From Candidatus Effluviviaceae Genus V sp. (lineage in GTDB: Bacteria; Joyebacterota; Joyebacteria; Joyebacterales; Joyebacteraceae): a stretch of DNA of 47,880 nt. Each line of letters opens with the position of its first letter. The first letter of the stretch is position 1. The stretch covers positions 1 through 47,880 of the forward strand of contig WJMD01000162.1 in assembly GCA_014728125.1 (NCBI GenBank), read 5' to 3'. The notes under the pieces were generated by a model. The model saw only the letters and a list, made by a program, of their open reading frames with translations. It made no database searches and was not told the DNA's origin. The position numbers and the translations under genes were made by a program. Positions 16,950 through 26,773 of the stretch are shown here, piece after piece.

Positions 16950-18791
16950 CTAGAAGGCCTGGCCGATGCCCAGGTACCAGGCCACGCGGAAGTCGTCCGT
17001 GACCGGTGAGGCGAAGTCGAGACGGAAGAGCGCGAACGGGGAATCGTACCGGACCCCGAGGCCTGCTCCGACGGCCAACTCGTCCAGACGAACCGACTGC
17101 AGATGTTCGTACACCTGACCGGCGTCACCGAAGAGCGCACCGGTCACCGGACCGGCGATCGGGAAGCGGACCTCTGCGCGTGACACCATGAGTGCGCGGC
17201 CGCCGACCGCGTCTCCGCCCTCGCCCTCCGGTCCGAGCGAGTTCCTGTCAAACCCGCGGACGCTCCCGACGCCGCCGGCAAGATAGAGCTCGCTGGCCGG
17301 AACCTCGAAGTCCGAACCCAGCGGCCCGATCCATCCCACGGTGAACGAGCCGGCGATGACGCGATCGTGCGTCCACTCCTTGTATCCGCTCAGCGTCACG
17401 TCGGTCCTGAGGTAGTCGTTGGTGCCGCCCAGGCGGCTGCTCGCGATGTCGACGGCCGTTCGGGCGAACGCGCCTCGCTTCGCGTTGAGGACATCGTCCC
17501 GTGAATCGTACGTCGCAGCCAGCAGCACGTCGGTGGTGTAGCTCTCGCCGACGTTCTCGAGCGTCTCCGTCACGTCGAAGACGATCGTGCGTTCGTACGT
17601 GTACCCCCCCTCGACCGTGACAGCCGGCGTCAACGCCTTCGTCAGAAAGAAGCTCCCTCCGAAGTTCTCCGCCACGTAGGTCCCCTCGTCGTTCCGTTCG
17701 TACATGAACGACAACTCGCCCGACACGGGGAAACCCAGGAACCACGGATCGGCGACCGAGACCCTCCCGTGCCTCGAGGGCTCACTGTACTCGGCCTCGA
17801 GCCTCAGACGTGTCGCCTGTCCCTGCAGGTTCCGATTCTCGATCTGTCCCCCGACCTCGATGCCGTCGACGGCGGCATAGCCCATCGAGAGGTCGAGCGC
17901 GCCGGCCGGCCGCTCGCGGACGCCGACGATCAGGTCCTTCTTGACGAGCCCGGTGTCGGCCGGGTCGGGCTCGACCCACACGGCGTGGAAGAGCCCCGTC
18001 TCGTAGAGCTCCGCCTGTGTCCTCCCCGTCTCGTCCGGATCGAAGGGGTCGCCCGGCCGGGGGATGATCTCGCGGCGGACGACGTAGTCGCGGGTGCGGT
18101 CGTTCCCGCGGAGCAGGATGGAGTCGATGAAGGCGCGGTGGCGTTCGACGATCTCGTACGTGACCTGAGCCGCGTGCTCCGTGTCGTCGCGTTCGATCTT
18201 CTGCTCGACCCTGGCGTCCAGGTACGATCTGCGCGCGTACTCGTCGAGAATGGAGCGCCAGTCCCTGTCGAGCGCTCGCGACAGCAGCGGATCGTCCCTC
18301 TCGAGCTCCGTGGATGCGCGCAGGAGCGAATCAGGAAGCACCTCGTTCCCCTCGAACGCGATGTCGGTGATGCGCCAGCGCGGCCCCTCGTAGATGCCGA
18401 TCAGCAGACGGACGCGGAGCGAGTCGGCCGAGAGCTCGACGTCCTCGAGCACGGCCGACGCGCCGAGGAAGCCCTGCACGGCGTAGAAGCGTTCGAGGTT
18501 GTCGAGGTCCCCGGTCAGGGTCCCGTAGTCGTAGTGGACGCCGCCGAAGAGCCCGCTCTCGACGGTCTCCATGTACTCGAGGAGGGTATCGCGGTCGAAG
18601 GTCTCGTTGCCCGCGATCCTCAACTCCTCGACGAGCGGACCCAGGCGTCGCCTCCGCTCCCGCCGCCGCTTCACCAGCGAGGGGTCGATCGGCGCCGCGG
18701 CCGCCTCGAGGGCCGCAAGCGACACCAGCAGGATGAGCAGGAAACGCAGCGCCCTACTCAATGGGGATGTGGAGCTTGATTCGCGCAGCAT
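16950..18791 (-). CDS. Omp85/TamA-like outer membrane assembly protein
   Basis: About 613 residues: signal peptide (hydrophobic core LRFLLILLVSLAALEAAAA), three POTRA-like domains (about 60-300; GNETFDRDTLLEYM, GNEVLPDSLL, GNDRTRDYVVRREI) and a 16-strand beta-barrel ending in a C-terminal Phe (YLGIGQAF), the BAM-recognition ending. The barrel has GGVGSVRGFDRN, a variant of the Omp85 VRGF motif. It follows tamB, with its start overlapping the end of tamB, so it is most likely the TamA partner that inserts or transports envelope components. BamA is less likely because of this context. The ATG at 18791 has a weak GGCGGGAA site; a TTG at 18761 giving a shorter signal peptide is possible. Confidence 0.88.
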   Translation of the reverse strand: MLRESSSTSPLSRALRFLLILLVSLAALEAAAAPIDPSLVKRRRERRRRLGPLVEELRIAGNETFDRDTLLEYMETVESGLFGGVHYDYGTLTGDLDNLERFYAVQGFLGASAVLEDVELSADSLRVRLLIGIYEGPRWRITDIAFEGNEVLPDSLLRASTELERDDPLLSRALDRDWRSILDEYARRSYLDARVEQKIERDDTEHAAQVTYEIVERHRAFIDSILLRGNDRTRDYVVRREIIPRPGDPFDPDETGRTQAELYETGLFHAVWVEPDPADTGLVKKDLIVGVRERPAGALDLSMGYAAVDGIEVGGQIENRNLQGQATRLRLEAEYSEPSRHGRVSVADPWFLGFPVSGELSFMYERNDEGTYVAENFGGSFFLTKALTPAVTVEGGYTYERTIVFDVTETLENVGESYTTDVLLAATYDSRDDVLNAKRGAFARTAVDIASSRLGGTNDYLRTDVTLSGYKEWTHDRVIAGSFTVGWIGPLGSDFEVPASELYLAGGVGSVRGFDRNSLGPEGEGGDAVGGRALMVSRAEVRFPIAGPVTGALFGDAGQVYEHLQSVRLDELAVGAGLGVRYDSPFALFRLDFASPVTDDFRVAWYLGIGQAF

Positions 18792-21700
18792 GATTCCCGC
18801 CGGGATCGGCTTTGGTGACAAGTGACAGGTGCTCCGTCAGAAAGAACGATACCTCGACCTCCCGCTCCTCGAAGCGGCCGACGGCGGTCGTATAGCTGAC
18901 CGCGACGCGCCCGAACCGCTTCCCGACCGTCACGCCGGCCCCCTCAACGAGCGACCCCTCCTCGGTGGTCTCCTCGTCGATGGCGACGACGTCGAGAGCC
19001 AGGAGGTCCTCGAGCTTCGACTCCGCGACGCCGAACACGCGTCCGACGAACGTCCTCCGCGCCATCTCGGAGAAGCTCGTCCTCGACGTACCCGGACGGT
19101 CGCCCCCCGACACGACACCGCCCACCGTGTCGCCGAAGGTCAGAAGCGCGATCACGTCGGGCTCGGACAGCGGCGGCGTGCTCGTGAAGCTGAAGGTCCC
19201 GTCGTACCAGTAGTCGTCGAACCGAACGGTCACCGAGTAGCTGTCGCCGCTCCGGGCCTCGACGTCCGCGACGGCGACCACGTTGATGTACGGATCGCTC
19301 CTTCTGGGGTCCCGCCAGCTCACGGTCAGCGTCTCGATCTGGAACTCTGTACCCAGATACCGGAAGGTCCCGCTCTCGGTGTAGAACGACCCCGTCGGCC
19401 TGGGATGGAGCAGCGTGCCGGAGATGCGCACGCCTCCTGAGAGTTCGAGGTTCGCCAGGTTCGAGTTGAATGAGACCGGGTCGCGCACGTTCACCTCGAG
19501 ATCGAGCCTCACGCGGGAACGCGGGTCCTCGGACGATCTGACCGCCACCCGCTTCACCCGGCGCGAGGCCAGATCGGCGATGTTGAACTCGTACAGGACC
19601 TCGGCCTTCTCGATGTCGACGTTGCCCGACATGACGGAGCGGTCCCGGTCGCCCGCCCAGGTGACCTTCCCGCCGAGGCGCGCGTCGAGCGTGTCGGTGA
19701 TCCTGAGCTCGGGCGAATCGAGACGGGTGCGCAGCCGAAACGAACCGTTCGAGTCGAGATCGTACGAGCCGTCCACCGAGACGCTTCCCGAGCCGAGCGA
19801 GGCATCCGCCTCCAGGATGGTGAACGCGCGGTTGAGCGCCGCGATCCCGACGTCGATATCGCGCGCGGGCTCTGTCATGCCGTACCCGCGCAGGAGCCCG
19901 TCCGACAGCTTCAGGGAGCCCTCGAACGTCGGGCGTGAGGTCGTCCCGGCTGCCGTCAGGTCGGCCGTGAAGACCCCCTCGAGCTCGTCCACGTTCCGGG
20001 GATACGACGAGAGGCCGCTGAGGTCGATGCCCTTGCTTCGTACCGCGAAGTCGATGGGGAGCGCCTCTCCCTGCACTCCCGCGACGCCCACAGCACCCGT
20101 CACCTTCAGCGAGTCGGTGCGGGTGCGCAGCGTCGCGTGGTCGAGAACGACGCGCTCGTCCTCCGCGTGAATGCGACCCTCGAACGACTCGAAACCGAAC
20201 TGCGCGAAGACCGGCTTCCGCATCGTCCAACGCGCATCGATCGACGGTGCCGAGAGGCGGCCGCGCACCGTTCCGGTCAGATCGAGCCTGCCGGCGACGG
20301 GCGCCGTAGGGCCCGGGCTCACGACGCGGAAGATGGTCGCTACGTCGAGCGAGTCGAGCCGTGCCGACACATCGATCGAGTCCCTGACCCCGACGAATCC
20401 CGACACCGTCAAGCGTCCTCCTGACGCTTCGCTCAGGACGCGTGTCCTGGTGATGTCGAGCGCGAGGTTGTCCAACCATACATCGCCCTCGTCGATCTCG
20501 AAGGAGAAGCTGTCGGCGAGCGCGACGCGCGCGGGGGCGAGCGACAGAGCCAGCTCGTTCAGATCGCCCCGGCCGTTCAGGCTTGCGAGCGAGTCGATGA
20601 GTCCGGTCACGAGCAAAGCACCGTCGAGGCGGACGACCTTCGGCCCCCGGGTTCCCGTCAACAGTGCCTCGCCGACGTCGGCCTCGAAGTTCTCTGCCGA
20701 CAGACTGAGGGCGAACTCCCGGTCGGTATCGAGCGCGAGGACGGCCGCGCTGTCGGGGCGAAGCGGCAGCAGACCGTTGGCGAGAAGGACGCCGTCGGCC
20801 TCCGTGGCGGCGCTCACCGAGAAGATGACCATCGACGTGTCGATGTCGGCTTCGACAAGGGCCTGTGCGAACGAGACGCCGGCCGCGTTCAGGCTGTCGG
20901 CGGATACGTCGAGCACAGCCACCGGGGAGCGGCGGCTACCGGAGACGGCCAGCGAGCCGCTGACGACTCCCGCCACCCCCGGACCGCGCGTTGCCCCGCG
21001 GGCCACGCGGTCGACGACCGCCAGGTCGAGCCGGTCGAGCGTGGCCCTGAGGTCGAGCGAGTCGTCGGCGGAGACCGTTCCGGACACCCCTAAGGTCCCG
21101 AACGAACCGGCGAGCCACACCGGGCTCAGTCTCAGTCCGTCGTTCGTCGCATTGAAGCTGAAGGACCTCTCGAGCTCCAACCGTTCGCCGCGGAGCGCGC
21201 CGTCGAGTGAGCTCACGGTGCCGGACACGGCGATGTCGCCATCGAACGACCCTTCGACGGTCGCGGAGAGCGATAGGGCGCCCTCCGCGTCGTACGCCCG
21301 GAGGAGGGAGTCAGAGAGGACCGCGCCGAGCTGGAGGCCGTCGATCTCCGTCTGTGCCGCGTACGTCCCCTCCACCGCATCGACCGACGCGTCGCCGTCC
21401 GCGACGCCGTCCAGAAGCGACCACGAGAGGTCGTACACGTTCCTCAAGGCGCTTCCCCGCACCTCGACCGGGCCCAGGCTCACGCCGCGGTACCGGAGCT
21501 CAGGCATGACGGCGGCGTACCGAAGACGGTCCCCGGGCAAAGAATCCGCCCTCACATCGACCGTCGCGCGGCCCGCGAGCCCCTCCATACCGAAGAGGGC
21601 CGCGATGCGGCCGAGGTCCGGCGCGTCGACCGTGGCGGACAGGCTGTCGACGCCGGCCCCGCGAAGCTCCGCCGTCGCCGTCACATCCGTCGAGCAGCAC

Positions 21701-22971
21701 CACGCGCGCGCCCGCGCGAGGCCGTCCCCGACGCCCGCCCGGACCCCCGCGTCGCCGAACGCCCACGCCTCGTACCGCAGGTCCCACACATCGACGGCGA
21801 GCGTGCCGGTCGCCGCGGGCAGTCGCTCGAGTGGGATCTCGCCTCGCGCCACGAACGACGACGTGCCCGAAAGCCGGGCCCCCGGTACCGCAGAGAGCGC
21901 AAGCCGGTCTCCCGCCGCCTCGAAGGACACGAGGGAGCCGGACGGTCGGGTGATGTCTGCCGTTCCGCTCAGAACGAACGAGCCGCCGAGGGCACTTCCC
22001 TGGAGAGACGTCAGTGTGGCGCGTCCGCCGTGTCCCTCGATGTCGGCCGCGACCGACTCCAGCGCCACGCCGGACAGGAGCAGGCTATCCGAACGGACCG
22101 TCGCATCGTAGCGCAGCTCGCGGGCGGGTCCATCGACGGCGGCGCGGAGCGTCGCGGCGCCCGCCATGCCGTCGATGCCGAAGAGGCCCGCCAGCCTCCG
22201 GGTGTCGAGCTGCGATGCCGCCTCGACGTCGAGCTCGAGGCCGGTCGATGGAAAGGCGAGCGAGCCGGTCGCCGAGACATCGGCGGCTTCGGTCGAGAGT
22301 TCAAGTGATGTCACGCGGACCGTCGTCCCCTCGAGGCCTCCGGCGATCGAGAGAGCGACGTCGAGCGGCCTCTCGAACGGCGTCCCCTCGTACCGCACGC
22401 GACCCTCGAGGTCGGCGTCGAAGGCGTCGATGCCGCCCTGCGCCTCGAGACGGTCGAGGTCGGCCTTCACACTGAGCGATGCGGCGCTGTCTGCGTAGAC
22501 CGCCGCGAGCCCGTCGAACAGGACGACGGCGGAGATCTCCCACGGTTCGGACGAGGTCGTCGTGTCCGGAGGCGCGGCGGTACTGCCGGAAGGGACGTCC
22601 GTCCACCCGACGAGCCTGCCGTCAGAGGCGACCGTGAACCAGACCTGCGCGTTCTCGAAGTGAAGGAGCGGGACCGAGACTGTGCGGGAGAGGACAGGCA
22701 GGAGTTCGAAGTCGACGACGATCCTGTCCGCCTCGACCAGCGGGACGCCCGATCCGGAGATGAGCCGCACGTCGGTCGCTGCGATTCTGGAGAGGAGATT
22801 GCCGGAGAGGTCCGACATCGAGAGCTCGTACCCGGACGCGTCGCGCACGACGTCCTCGATGATCCGGCGGGCGGGCTCGTGCCCGACGGGCGTCAGAGCG
22901 AGCGTCACAATGAGGATCGCGAGGACGGCGATGAAGGTGAGGATCGTTGTCTGCCAACGCTTCAAGCGCAA
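18754..22971 (-). CDS. tamB: TamB-like translocation/assembly protein (DUF490)
   Basis: 1405 residues, in the usual 1200-1600 range. One N-terminal membrane anchor (about 8-28) is followed by a long repetitive beta-strand region of AsmA/TamB type (many GxLxVSGxxxxP units with SLDGALRGE, LEGTVRVTSLELS-like strands), and the DUF490 C-terminal domain. In the latter, SGTLLHPRPTGSFYTESGTF and RSDPYINVVA-type strands and PLSEPDVIALLTFGD are diagnostic. TamB bridges inner and outer membrane and moves phospholipid or aids outer-membrane protein assembly together with TamA. Start is TTG after GGAGGTC; a second TTG six bases on would also fit. Its end overlaps the Omp85 gene, so both are cotranslated. 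Confidence 0.92.
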   Translation of the reverse strand: MRLKRWQTTILTFIAVLAILIVTLALTPVGHEPARRIIEDVVRDASGYELSMSDLSGNLLSRIAATDVRLISGSGVPLVEADRIVVDFELLPVLSRTVSVPLLHFENAQVWFTVASDGRLVGWTDVPSGSTAAPPDTTTSSEPWEISAVVLFDGLAAVYADSAASLSVKADLDRLEAQGGIDAFDADLEGRVRYEGTPFERPLDVALSIAGGLEGTTVRVTSLELSTEAADVSATGSLAFPSTGLELDVEAASQLDTRRLAGLFGIDGMAGAATLRAAVDGPARELRYDATVRSDSLLLSGVALESVAADIEGHGGRATLTSLQGSALGGSFVLSGTADITRPSGSLVSFEAAGDRLALSAVPGARLSGTSSFVARGEIPLERLPAATGTLAVDVWDLRYEAWAFGDAGVRAGVGDGLARARAWCCSTDVTATAELRGAGVDSLSATVDAPDLGRIAALFGMEGLAGRATVDVRADSLPGDRLRYAAVMPELRYRGVSLGPVEVRGSALRNVYDLSWSLLDGVADGDASVDAVEGTYAAQTEIDGLQLGAVLSDSLLRAYDAEGALSLSATVEGSFDGDIAVSGTVSSLDGALRGERLELERSFSFNATNDGLRLSPVWLAGSFGTLGVSGTVSADDSLDLRATLDRLDLAVVDRVARGATRGPGVAGVVSGSLAVSGSRRSPVAVLDVSADSLNAAGVSFAQALVEADIDTSMVIFSVSAATEADGVLLANGLLPLRPDSAAVLALDTDREFALSLSAENFEADVGEALLTGTRGPKVVRLDGALLVTGLIDSLASLNGRGDLNELALSLAPARVALADSFSFEIDEGDVWLDNLALDITRTRVLSEASGGRLTVSGFVGVRDSIDVSARLDSLDVATIFRVVSPGPTAPVAGRLDLTGTVRGRLSAPSIDARWTMRKPVFAQFGFESFEGRIHAEDERVVLDHATLRTRTDSLKVTGAVGVAGVQGEALPIDFAVRSKGIDLSGLSSYPRNVDELEGVFTADLTAAGTTSRPTFEGSLKLSDGLLRGYGMTEPARDIDVGIAALNRAFTILEADASLGSGSVSVDGSYDLDSNGSFRLRTRLDSPELRITDTLDARLGGKVTWAGDRDRSVMSGNVDIEKAEVLYEFNIADLASRRVKRVAVRSSEDPRSRVRLDLEVNVRDPVSFNSNLANLELSGGVRISGTLLHPRPTGSFYTESGTFRYLGTEFQIETLTVSWRDPRRSDPYINVVAVADVEARSGDSYSVTVRFDDYWYDGTFSFTSTPPLSEPDVIALLTFGDTVGGVVSGGDRPGTSRTSFSEMARRTFVGRVFGVAESKLEDLLALDVVAIDEETTEEGSLVEGAGVTVGKRFGRVAVSYTTAVGRFEEREVEVSFFLTEHLSLVTKADPGGNHAARIKLHIPIE

Positions 22972-22989
22972 GACCTCCAGCTACCCTGC

Positions 22990-23019
22990 AGTCTAGCAAC
23001 CGGAGGCCGGGGGCTGCAA
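22990..23019 (-). promoter_or_regulatory. Possible promoter for tamB
   Basis: Minus strand TTGCAG (23019-23014), an 18-base spacer and TAGACT (22995-22990), about 18 bases before the TTG start. It would give tamB and the Omp85 gene expression independent of the GH57 genes upstream. The leader is short. Confidence 0.45.
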
Positions 23020-23059
23020 CGTATGGTCCTGCCGAAACGCCCTTGATCCGCCGCCCGGG

Positions 23060-25060
23060 CTACGTCGGTTCGGTCTCCTCGCCCCGCACGATCCGCAGGG
23101 AGTGGCGTCGCGCGACACGCCTGGCGCCGCGCCAGCGGAACCCGAACCCGAGCCTGCTGCAGTCCTCCCCGAACGGACCGATCGTGGCCGCGTAGCCGGC
23201 GTGCAGCCCCATCACGTCGCCGATGGCCGCGAGCGGCGTCTCGTGCCGGGTCTTCCAGCCGTCGGTCGTCCAGACGAGCGTGCCCGGACGGTCGGTCAGG
23301 CATCGAAGAGCCCCTGAGGCGGGCAGCGCCTCAAGCGGCTCGTCGTGGGTCCACACCGAGAAACGACGCCGGACCGGCTCGTCGAGCTCCGGCGGCGGCT
23401 CCTCACCCAGTTCCCGGTAGACATCGCGGAGCCGCTCCCGGAAGAGCCAGTCGAAGGCCACGTCGACACCCGGGGCCAGCACGAAGTCGTCCCCGAACCA
23501 CCAGAACCAGTCGCTTCCCTCCGCAACGTAGACCGACTCATACGCGCGCGGATGCGACTCCGGCGTCGCCCCCTCCTCGGCGAGCCGGGCGCGCGCCTTC
23601 CCCAGAAGCTCCCACGCCCTATTCTCCTCCGGTGAGCCGATCCAGATGTTGAGGTCGTTCCCGTGCGGAGACCCCATCTCGTCGATCCAGCTCGCGGTGA
23701 AGAGCGGCGACACCTCGTGCTGTTCCTCCTGCGGATGCGCCGGGACGCCCCTCGCCTCGTCCCCGTCGATGAAGTCGGAGAACGAGACCGCCACGAGGTC
23801 CGCGTCGTCCTGCAGTCGTCCGTAGAGCCCCCTCAGGAACGCCCGCCCGGCGTTCCTGTAGGAACCCCAGCAGTTCTCGCCGTCGAGGATGAGCGACAGA
23901 ATGCGGTTGGGCCTGTCCTCGACGCGGTCGGCGAACCCCTTCCTCATCCAGCCGAGGTACTCCTCGGCCGCGTGGTCGTAGTCCGCGTACCCCTGGAGCG
24001 TGAAGCCGATGTCGTCGGAGAGACGGGTGTGCCGGAAGAAGACGCTCACGCTCTTCCCCTCCGGCCCGGCGAGGTATGGTCTCAGGAGGATGTCCGGGTC
24101 CTCGGTCTCGTAACCCCACTCCCCGGACTTCTCGAGCACGCCACGATCGGTCGCCATCCACGTGAAGCCGGCGTCGGCGACGAGTTCCACCATGTGCTCG
24201 CCGACGGAACCCTCCGACGGCCACATCCCCCTCGGGGCCCGTCCGAACCGCTCCCGGTAGGACGATACGGCGCGTTCGATCTGGGCCCGGGCGTCCTGTG
24301 GGTAGGCGAAGCGGGGCGGAAGCGATGCGCCTTCAGCGTCGATCGTCGCCCTGTCGCTGTCGACCAGGATGGGGAGGATCGGATGATAGAACGGCGTCAC
24401 CGAGACGTCGATCTGCCCTGACTCCAGCAGGCGTCTGTGGATCGGGATGACGCTGCGCATGACGGAGAGCTGCCGTTCGATGAGCTCGGCGATCTCGTCT
24501 CTGGTGAACCCGTGTCCCTTCCTGACGAGATCACGCACGGAGAGCTCGCTGCCGTCCTCGAGCGTCATCGAGCCGTTGCGCATCTCCGGCGGGAACCAGG
24601 CCAGGTTGAACCACATCTGGAGGTCGGTGATGTCTCTGTCGCGGAAGGAGACGCGGTTCAGTCTGAGTTCGAGAAGCTCCGCGTAGCGGGGATGCACGCG
24701 GACCTCGTTGTCCCAGTCCGCGTCGAAGAACCTCGCGATGAGGAAGTCGCGCTCGAGCGACGTCAGCGACGGCGCCGGCTTGAGTGAGAGCTCCATCCAG
24801 CGGTCGGTCGCCCCGCGCTCCGTGTAGTCCTCGATCTGGGCGAGAAGGGACGGAACCAGGTTGACGGTCAGGTGGACGCCGGGGTACTCGGCGACGAGCG
24901 CCGCCATGGGATAGTAGTCGCGCACCGCGTGCAGCCGCACCCAGGGGAGCAGGTACGCATCGCGCGGGTCGCCACCCAGCCGCGTTCTGTAGAACGGCTG
25001 GTGCTGGTGCCAGAGGATGCCGACAGGGAGACGTCCGCGCCGGCGCTTCCGTGCAGCCAT
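23060..25060 (-). CDS. Glycoside hydrolase family 57 protein (alpha-amylase/4-alpha-glucanotransferase type)
   Basis: About 666 residues of the COG1449 GH57 group. Family motifs in order: GILWHQHQPFY (motif 1), then PSEGSV with Glu283 as the probable nucleophile (MWPSEGSVGEH), and LDGENCWGSYRNAGRAF. The C-terminal half has beta-rich regions. GH57 enzymes of this branch act on alpha-1,4-glucans such as glycogen and maltodextrin; whether it hydrolyses or transfers is not decided by sequence alone. No signal peptide, so it is cytoplasmic. The ATG follows GGAGGTACG. It comes 41 bases after the branching enzyme gene and precedes tamB by 88 bases. Confidence 0.88.
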   Translation of the reverse strand: MAARKRRRGRLPVGILWHQHQPFYRTRLGGDPRDAYLLPWVRLHAVRDYYPMAALVAEYPGVHLTVNLVPSLLAQIEDYTERGATDRWMELSLKPAPSLTSLERDFLIARFFDADWDNEVRVHPRYAELLELRLNRVSFRDRDITDLQMWFNLAWFPPEMRNGSMTLEDGSELSVRDLVRKGHGFTRDEIAELIERQLSVMRSVIPIHRRLLESGQIDVSVTPFYHPILPILVDSDRATIDAEGASLPPRFAYPQDARAQIERAVSSYRERFGRAPRGMWPSEGSVGEHMVELVADAGFTWMATDRGVLEKSGEWGYETEDPDILLRPYLAGPEGKSVSVFFRHTRLSDDIGFTLQGYADYDHAAEEYLGWMRKGFADRVEDRPNRILSLILDGENCWGSYRNAGRAFLRGLYGRLQDDADLVAVSFSDFIDGDEARGVPAHPQEEQHEVSPLFTASWIDEMGSPHGNDLNIWIGSPEENRAWELLGKARARLAEEGATPESHPRAYESVYVAEGSDWFWWFGDDFVLAPGVDVAFDWLFRERLRDVYRELGEEPPPELDEPVRRRFSVWTHDEPLEALPASGALRCLTDRPGTLVWTTDGWKTRHETPLAAIGDVMGLHAGYAATIGPFGEDCSRLGFGFRWRGARRVARRHSLRIVRGEETEPT

Positions 25061-25101
25061 CGTACCTCCGGGATCCGGTGCGACGCCGGAGACGCTGCCC
25101 G

Positions 25102-26706
25102 TCAGGCGCTCCCGGGCGGTCGGTCGTCGGCGTAGATGCGGTAGTCGATTTCCGGGAAGATGTTGTCGCGCCGCTCGATCTCGCCGAGCCACGTCTCGTC
25201 GACAGCGTTCGACTCAACGGCGTCGGCGATCCGCGTGAACCTCGAGACGTGATCGCGCGTCCGCTTGTGGGCGTATTCGACCATCGTGCCGGTCTTCATG
25301 ATGAAGGCCCAGTCGCTCGCCTGCGCGAGCAGCAGCTCCCGCGCGGCCTGGTTGAGCGCACGGAGCCTCAGACCCTCGGCGTTCGGATAGAGCTTCGCAA
25401 GACGGGTCATGCGCTCGGCGGCCCGGTGAAGGTGCTGGTAGATGTAGTCGTTCGCGCCGTTGAGCCAGACCTCGCTGTAGCCCTTGTGCCCCCAGCTGGA
25501 GTGATACAACCGTCCCGTCTGGAACGGCCCCTCGCTCTGGAGGTAGTCGACGGGCGTCGCAGTTCGGACGGGACCGCGAACCTGGTCGATCTTCCGGAGA
25601 AGCGACTCGATCCACATCGGTCCCTCGTACCACCAGTGCCCGAAGAGCTCAGCGTCGTATGGAGCCACGATGATGGGGCGCTTGCCGAGAACGCCCTCGA
25701 GGTACTCGACCTGGCGCTCGCGGTTGAACATGAAGTTCCCCGCGTGCTCGTCGGCGAGCAGGCGCGCCTCGTCCGGGTCGTAGAGCTCCTTGTCGTCGGT
25801 CTTCCCCGTGATCCTGTAGTACTTGAGACCCAGCATCTTCCGCCGGCCGTCCTCGCCCAGATAGGGACGGATGTAGTCGTAGTCCAGCTCGTACGCGTAG
25901 TCCTTGTAGAAGTCCCGGTACGCGGGATGCCCCGGATAACCCTCTTCGGCGCTCCAGACCTGTTTCGACGACTCGAGATCGCGTCCGAACACGGCGACCC
26001 CGGCGGGCGAGATGACCGGCGAGTACGTGCCGTACCGCGGTCTCGGCACGGCGTGGAGCAGCCCGTGACTGTCGACGAACGTGAACCGGATCCCGGCCTC
26101 GCGGAGATACTCGTCGACACCCTGGAAGTAGCCGCACTCCGGCAACCAGATCCCCCGCGGCCTCCTGCCCAGCGACTGTTCGTGATGCCTGGCGGCTATC
26201 TCGACCTGAGCACGAACCGCGGCCGGGTGCTCCTGCATGAGCGGAAGGTACCCGTGGGTCGCCCCGCAGGTCGTCAGCTCGAGACTCCCGGCATCGCGGA
26301 ACGCACGGAAGGCGCGCACGAGATCGAGACCGTACTCATCGGCGAACGTCCGGCGGCACGCGAGGAAGCTCTCGTGGTACATCTCGGCCAGCCTTTTGAG
26401 AGGCGGGTCCTTCCGGCACCGGTCGACCTCACGGCCCGTGAGCTCGATCAGCCGGTCGATGTGACCGAGGTACCGCTCCTGAAGGAGCGGGTCCTGGAGC
26501 ATCGAGACGAGAGGCGGACTCAGAGACAGCGTCAGATGGAAGTCGACGTCCTCGTCGGAGAGTCGCTGGAACGCCTGGATCAGCGGGACATAGGTCTCCG
26601 TGATCGCCTCGAAGAGCCAGTCCTCCTCAAGGAAGCTCCGGTACTCCGGATGGCGCACGTACGGAAGGTGCGCGTGCAGAACGAGACTCAGGTAGCCCTT
26701 TTCCAT
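25102..26706 (-). CDS. GH57 1,4-alpha-glucan branching enzyme
   Basis: 534 residues, matching the characterised archaeal and Thermus GH57 branching enzymes. HAHLPYVRHPE is motif 1. GIWLPECGYFQGV holds the nucleophile Glu190 and APYDAELFGHWWYEGP holds the acid/base Asp351; the spacing agrees with the TK1436 enzyme. A C-terminal helical domain (DUF1957 type) with NGANDYIYQHLHRAAERM completes the enzyme. It makes alpha-1,6 branches in glycogen in the cytoplasm. The ATG follows GAGGGAAGC. Its place beside a DUF4912 protein and another GH57 enzyme suggests a glycogen operon. Confidence 0.92.
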   Translation of the reverse strand: MEKGYLSLVLHAHLPYVRHPEYRSFLEEDWLFEAITETYVPLIQAFQRLSDEDVDFHLTLSLSPPLVSMLQDPLLQERYLGHIDRLIELTGREVDRCRKDPPLKRLAEMYHESFLACRRTFADEYGLDLVRAFRAFRDAGSLELTTCGATHGYLPLMQEHPAAVRAQVEIAARHHEQSLGRRPRGIWLPECGYFQGVDEYLREAGIRFTFVDSHGLLHAVPRPRYGTYSPVISPAGVAVFGRDLESSKQVWSAEEGYPGHPAYRDFYKDYAYELDYDYIRPYLGEDGRRKMLGLKYYRITGKTDDKELYDPDEARLLADEHAGNFMFNRERQVEYLEGVLGKRPIIVAPYDAELFGHWWYEGPMWIESLLRKIDQVRGPVRTATPVDYLQSEGPFQTGRLYHSSWGHKGYSEVWLNGANDYIYQHLHRAAERMTRLAKLYPNAEGLRLRALNQAARELLLAQASDWAFIMKTGTMVEYAHKRTRDHVSRFTRIADAVESNAVDETWLGEIERRDNIFPEIDYRIYADDRPPGSA

Positions 26707-26773
26707 GCTTCCCTCATGGTGCGCGCTCTGTCACAGCAAGAGTGAGGTCCGGTCGGACGGCCGGACGGACCCA

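Noticed and set aside
20171-22111. Plus-strand open frame (646 codons) inside tamB
   Set aside because: Ser/Arg/Pro-rich, no start signal, and inside a clearly coding tamB.
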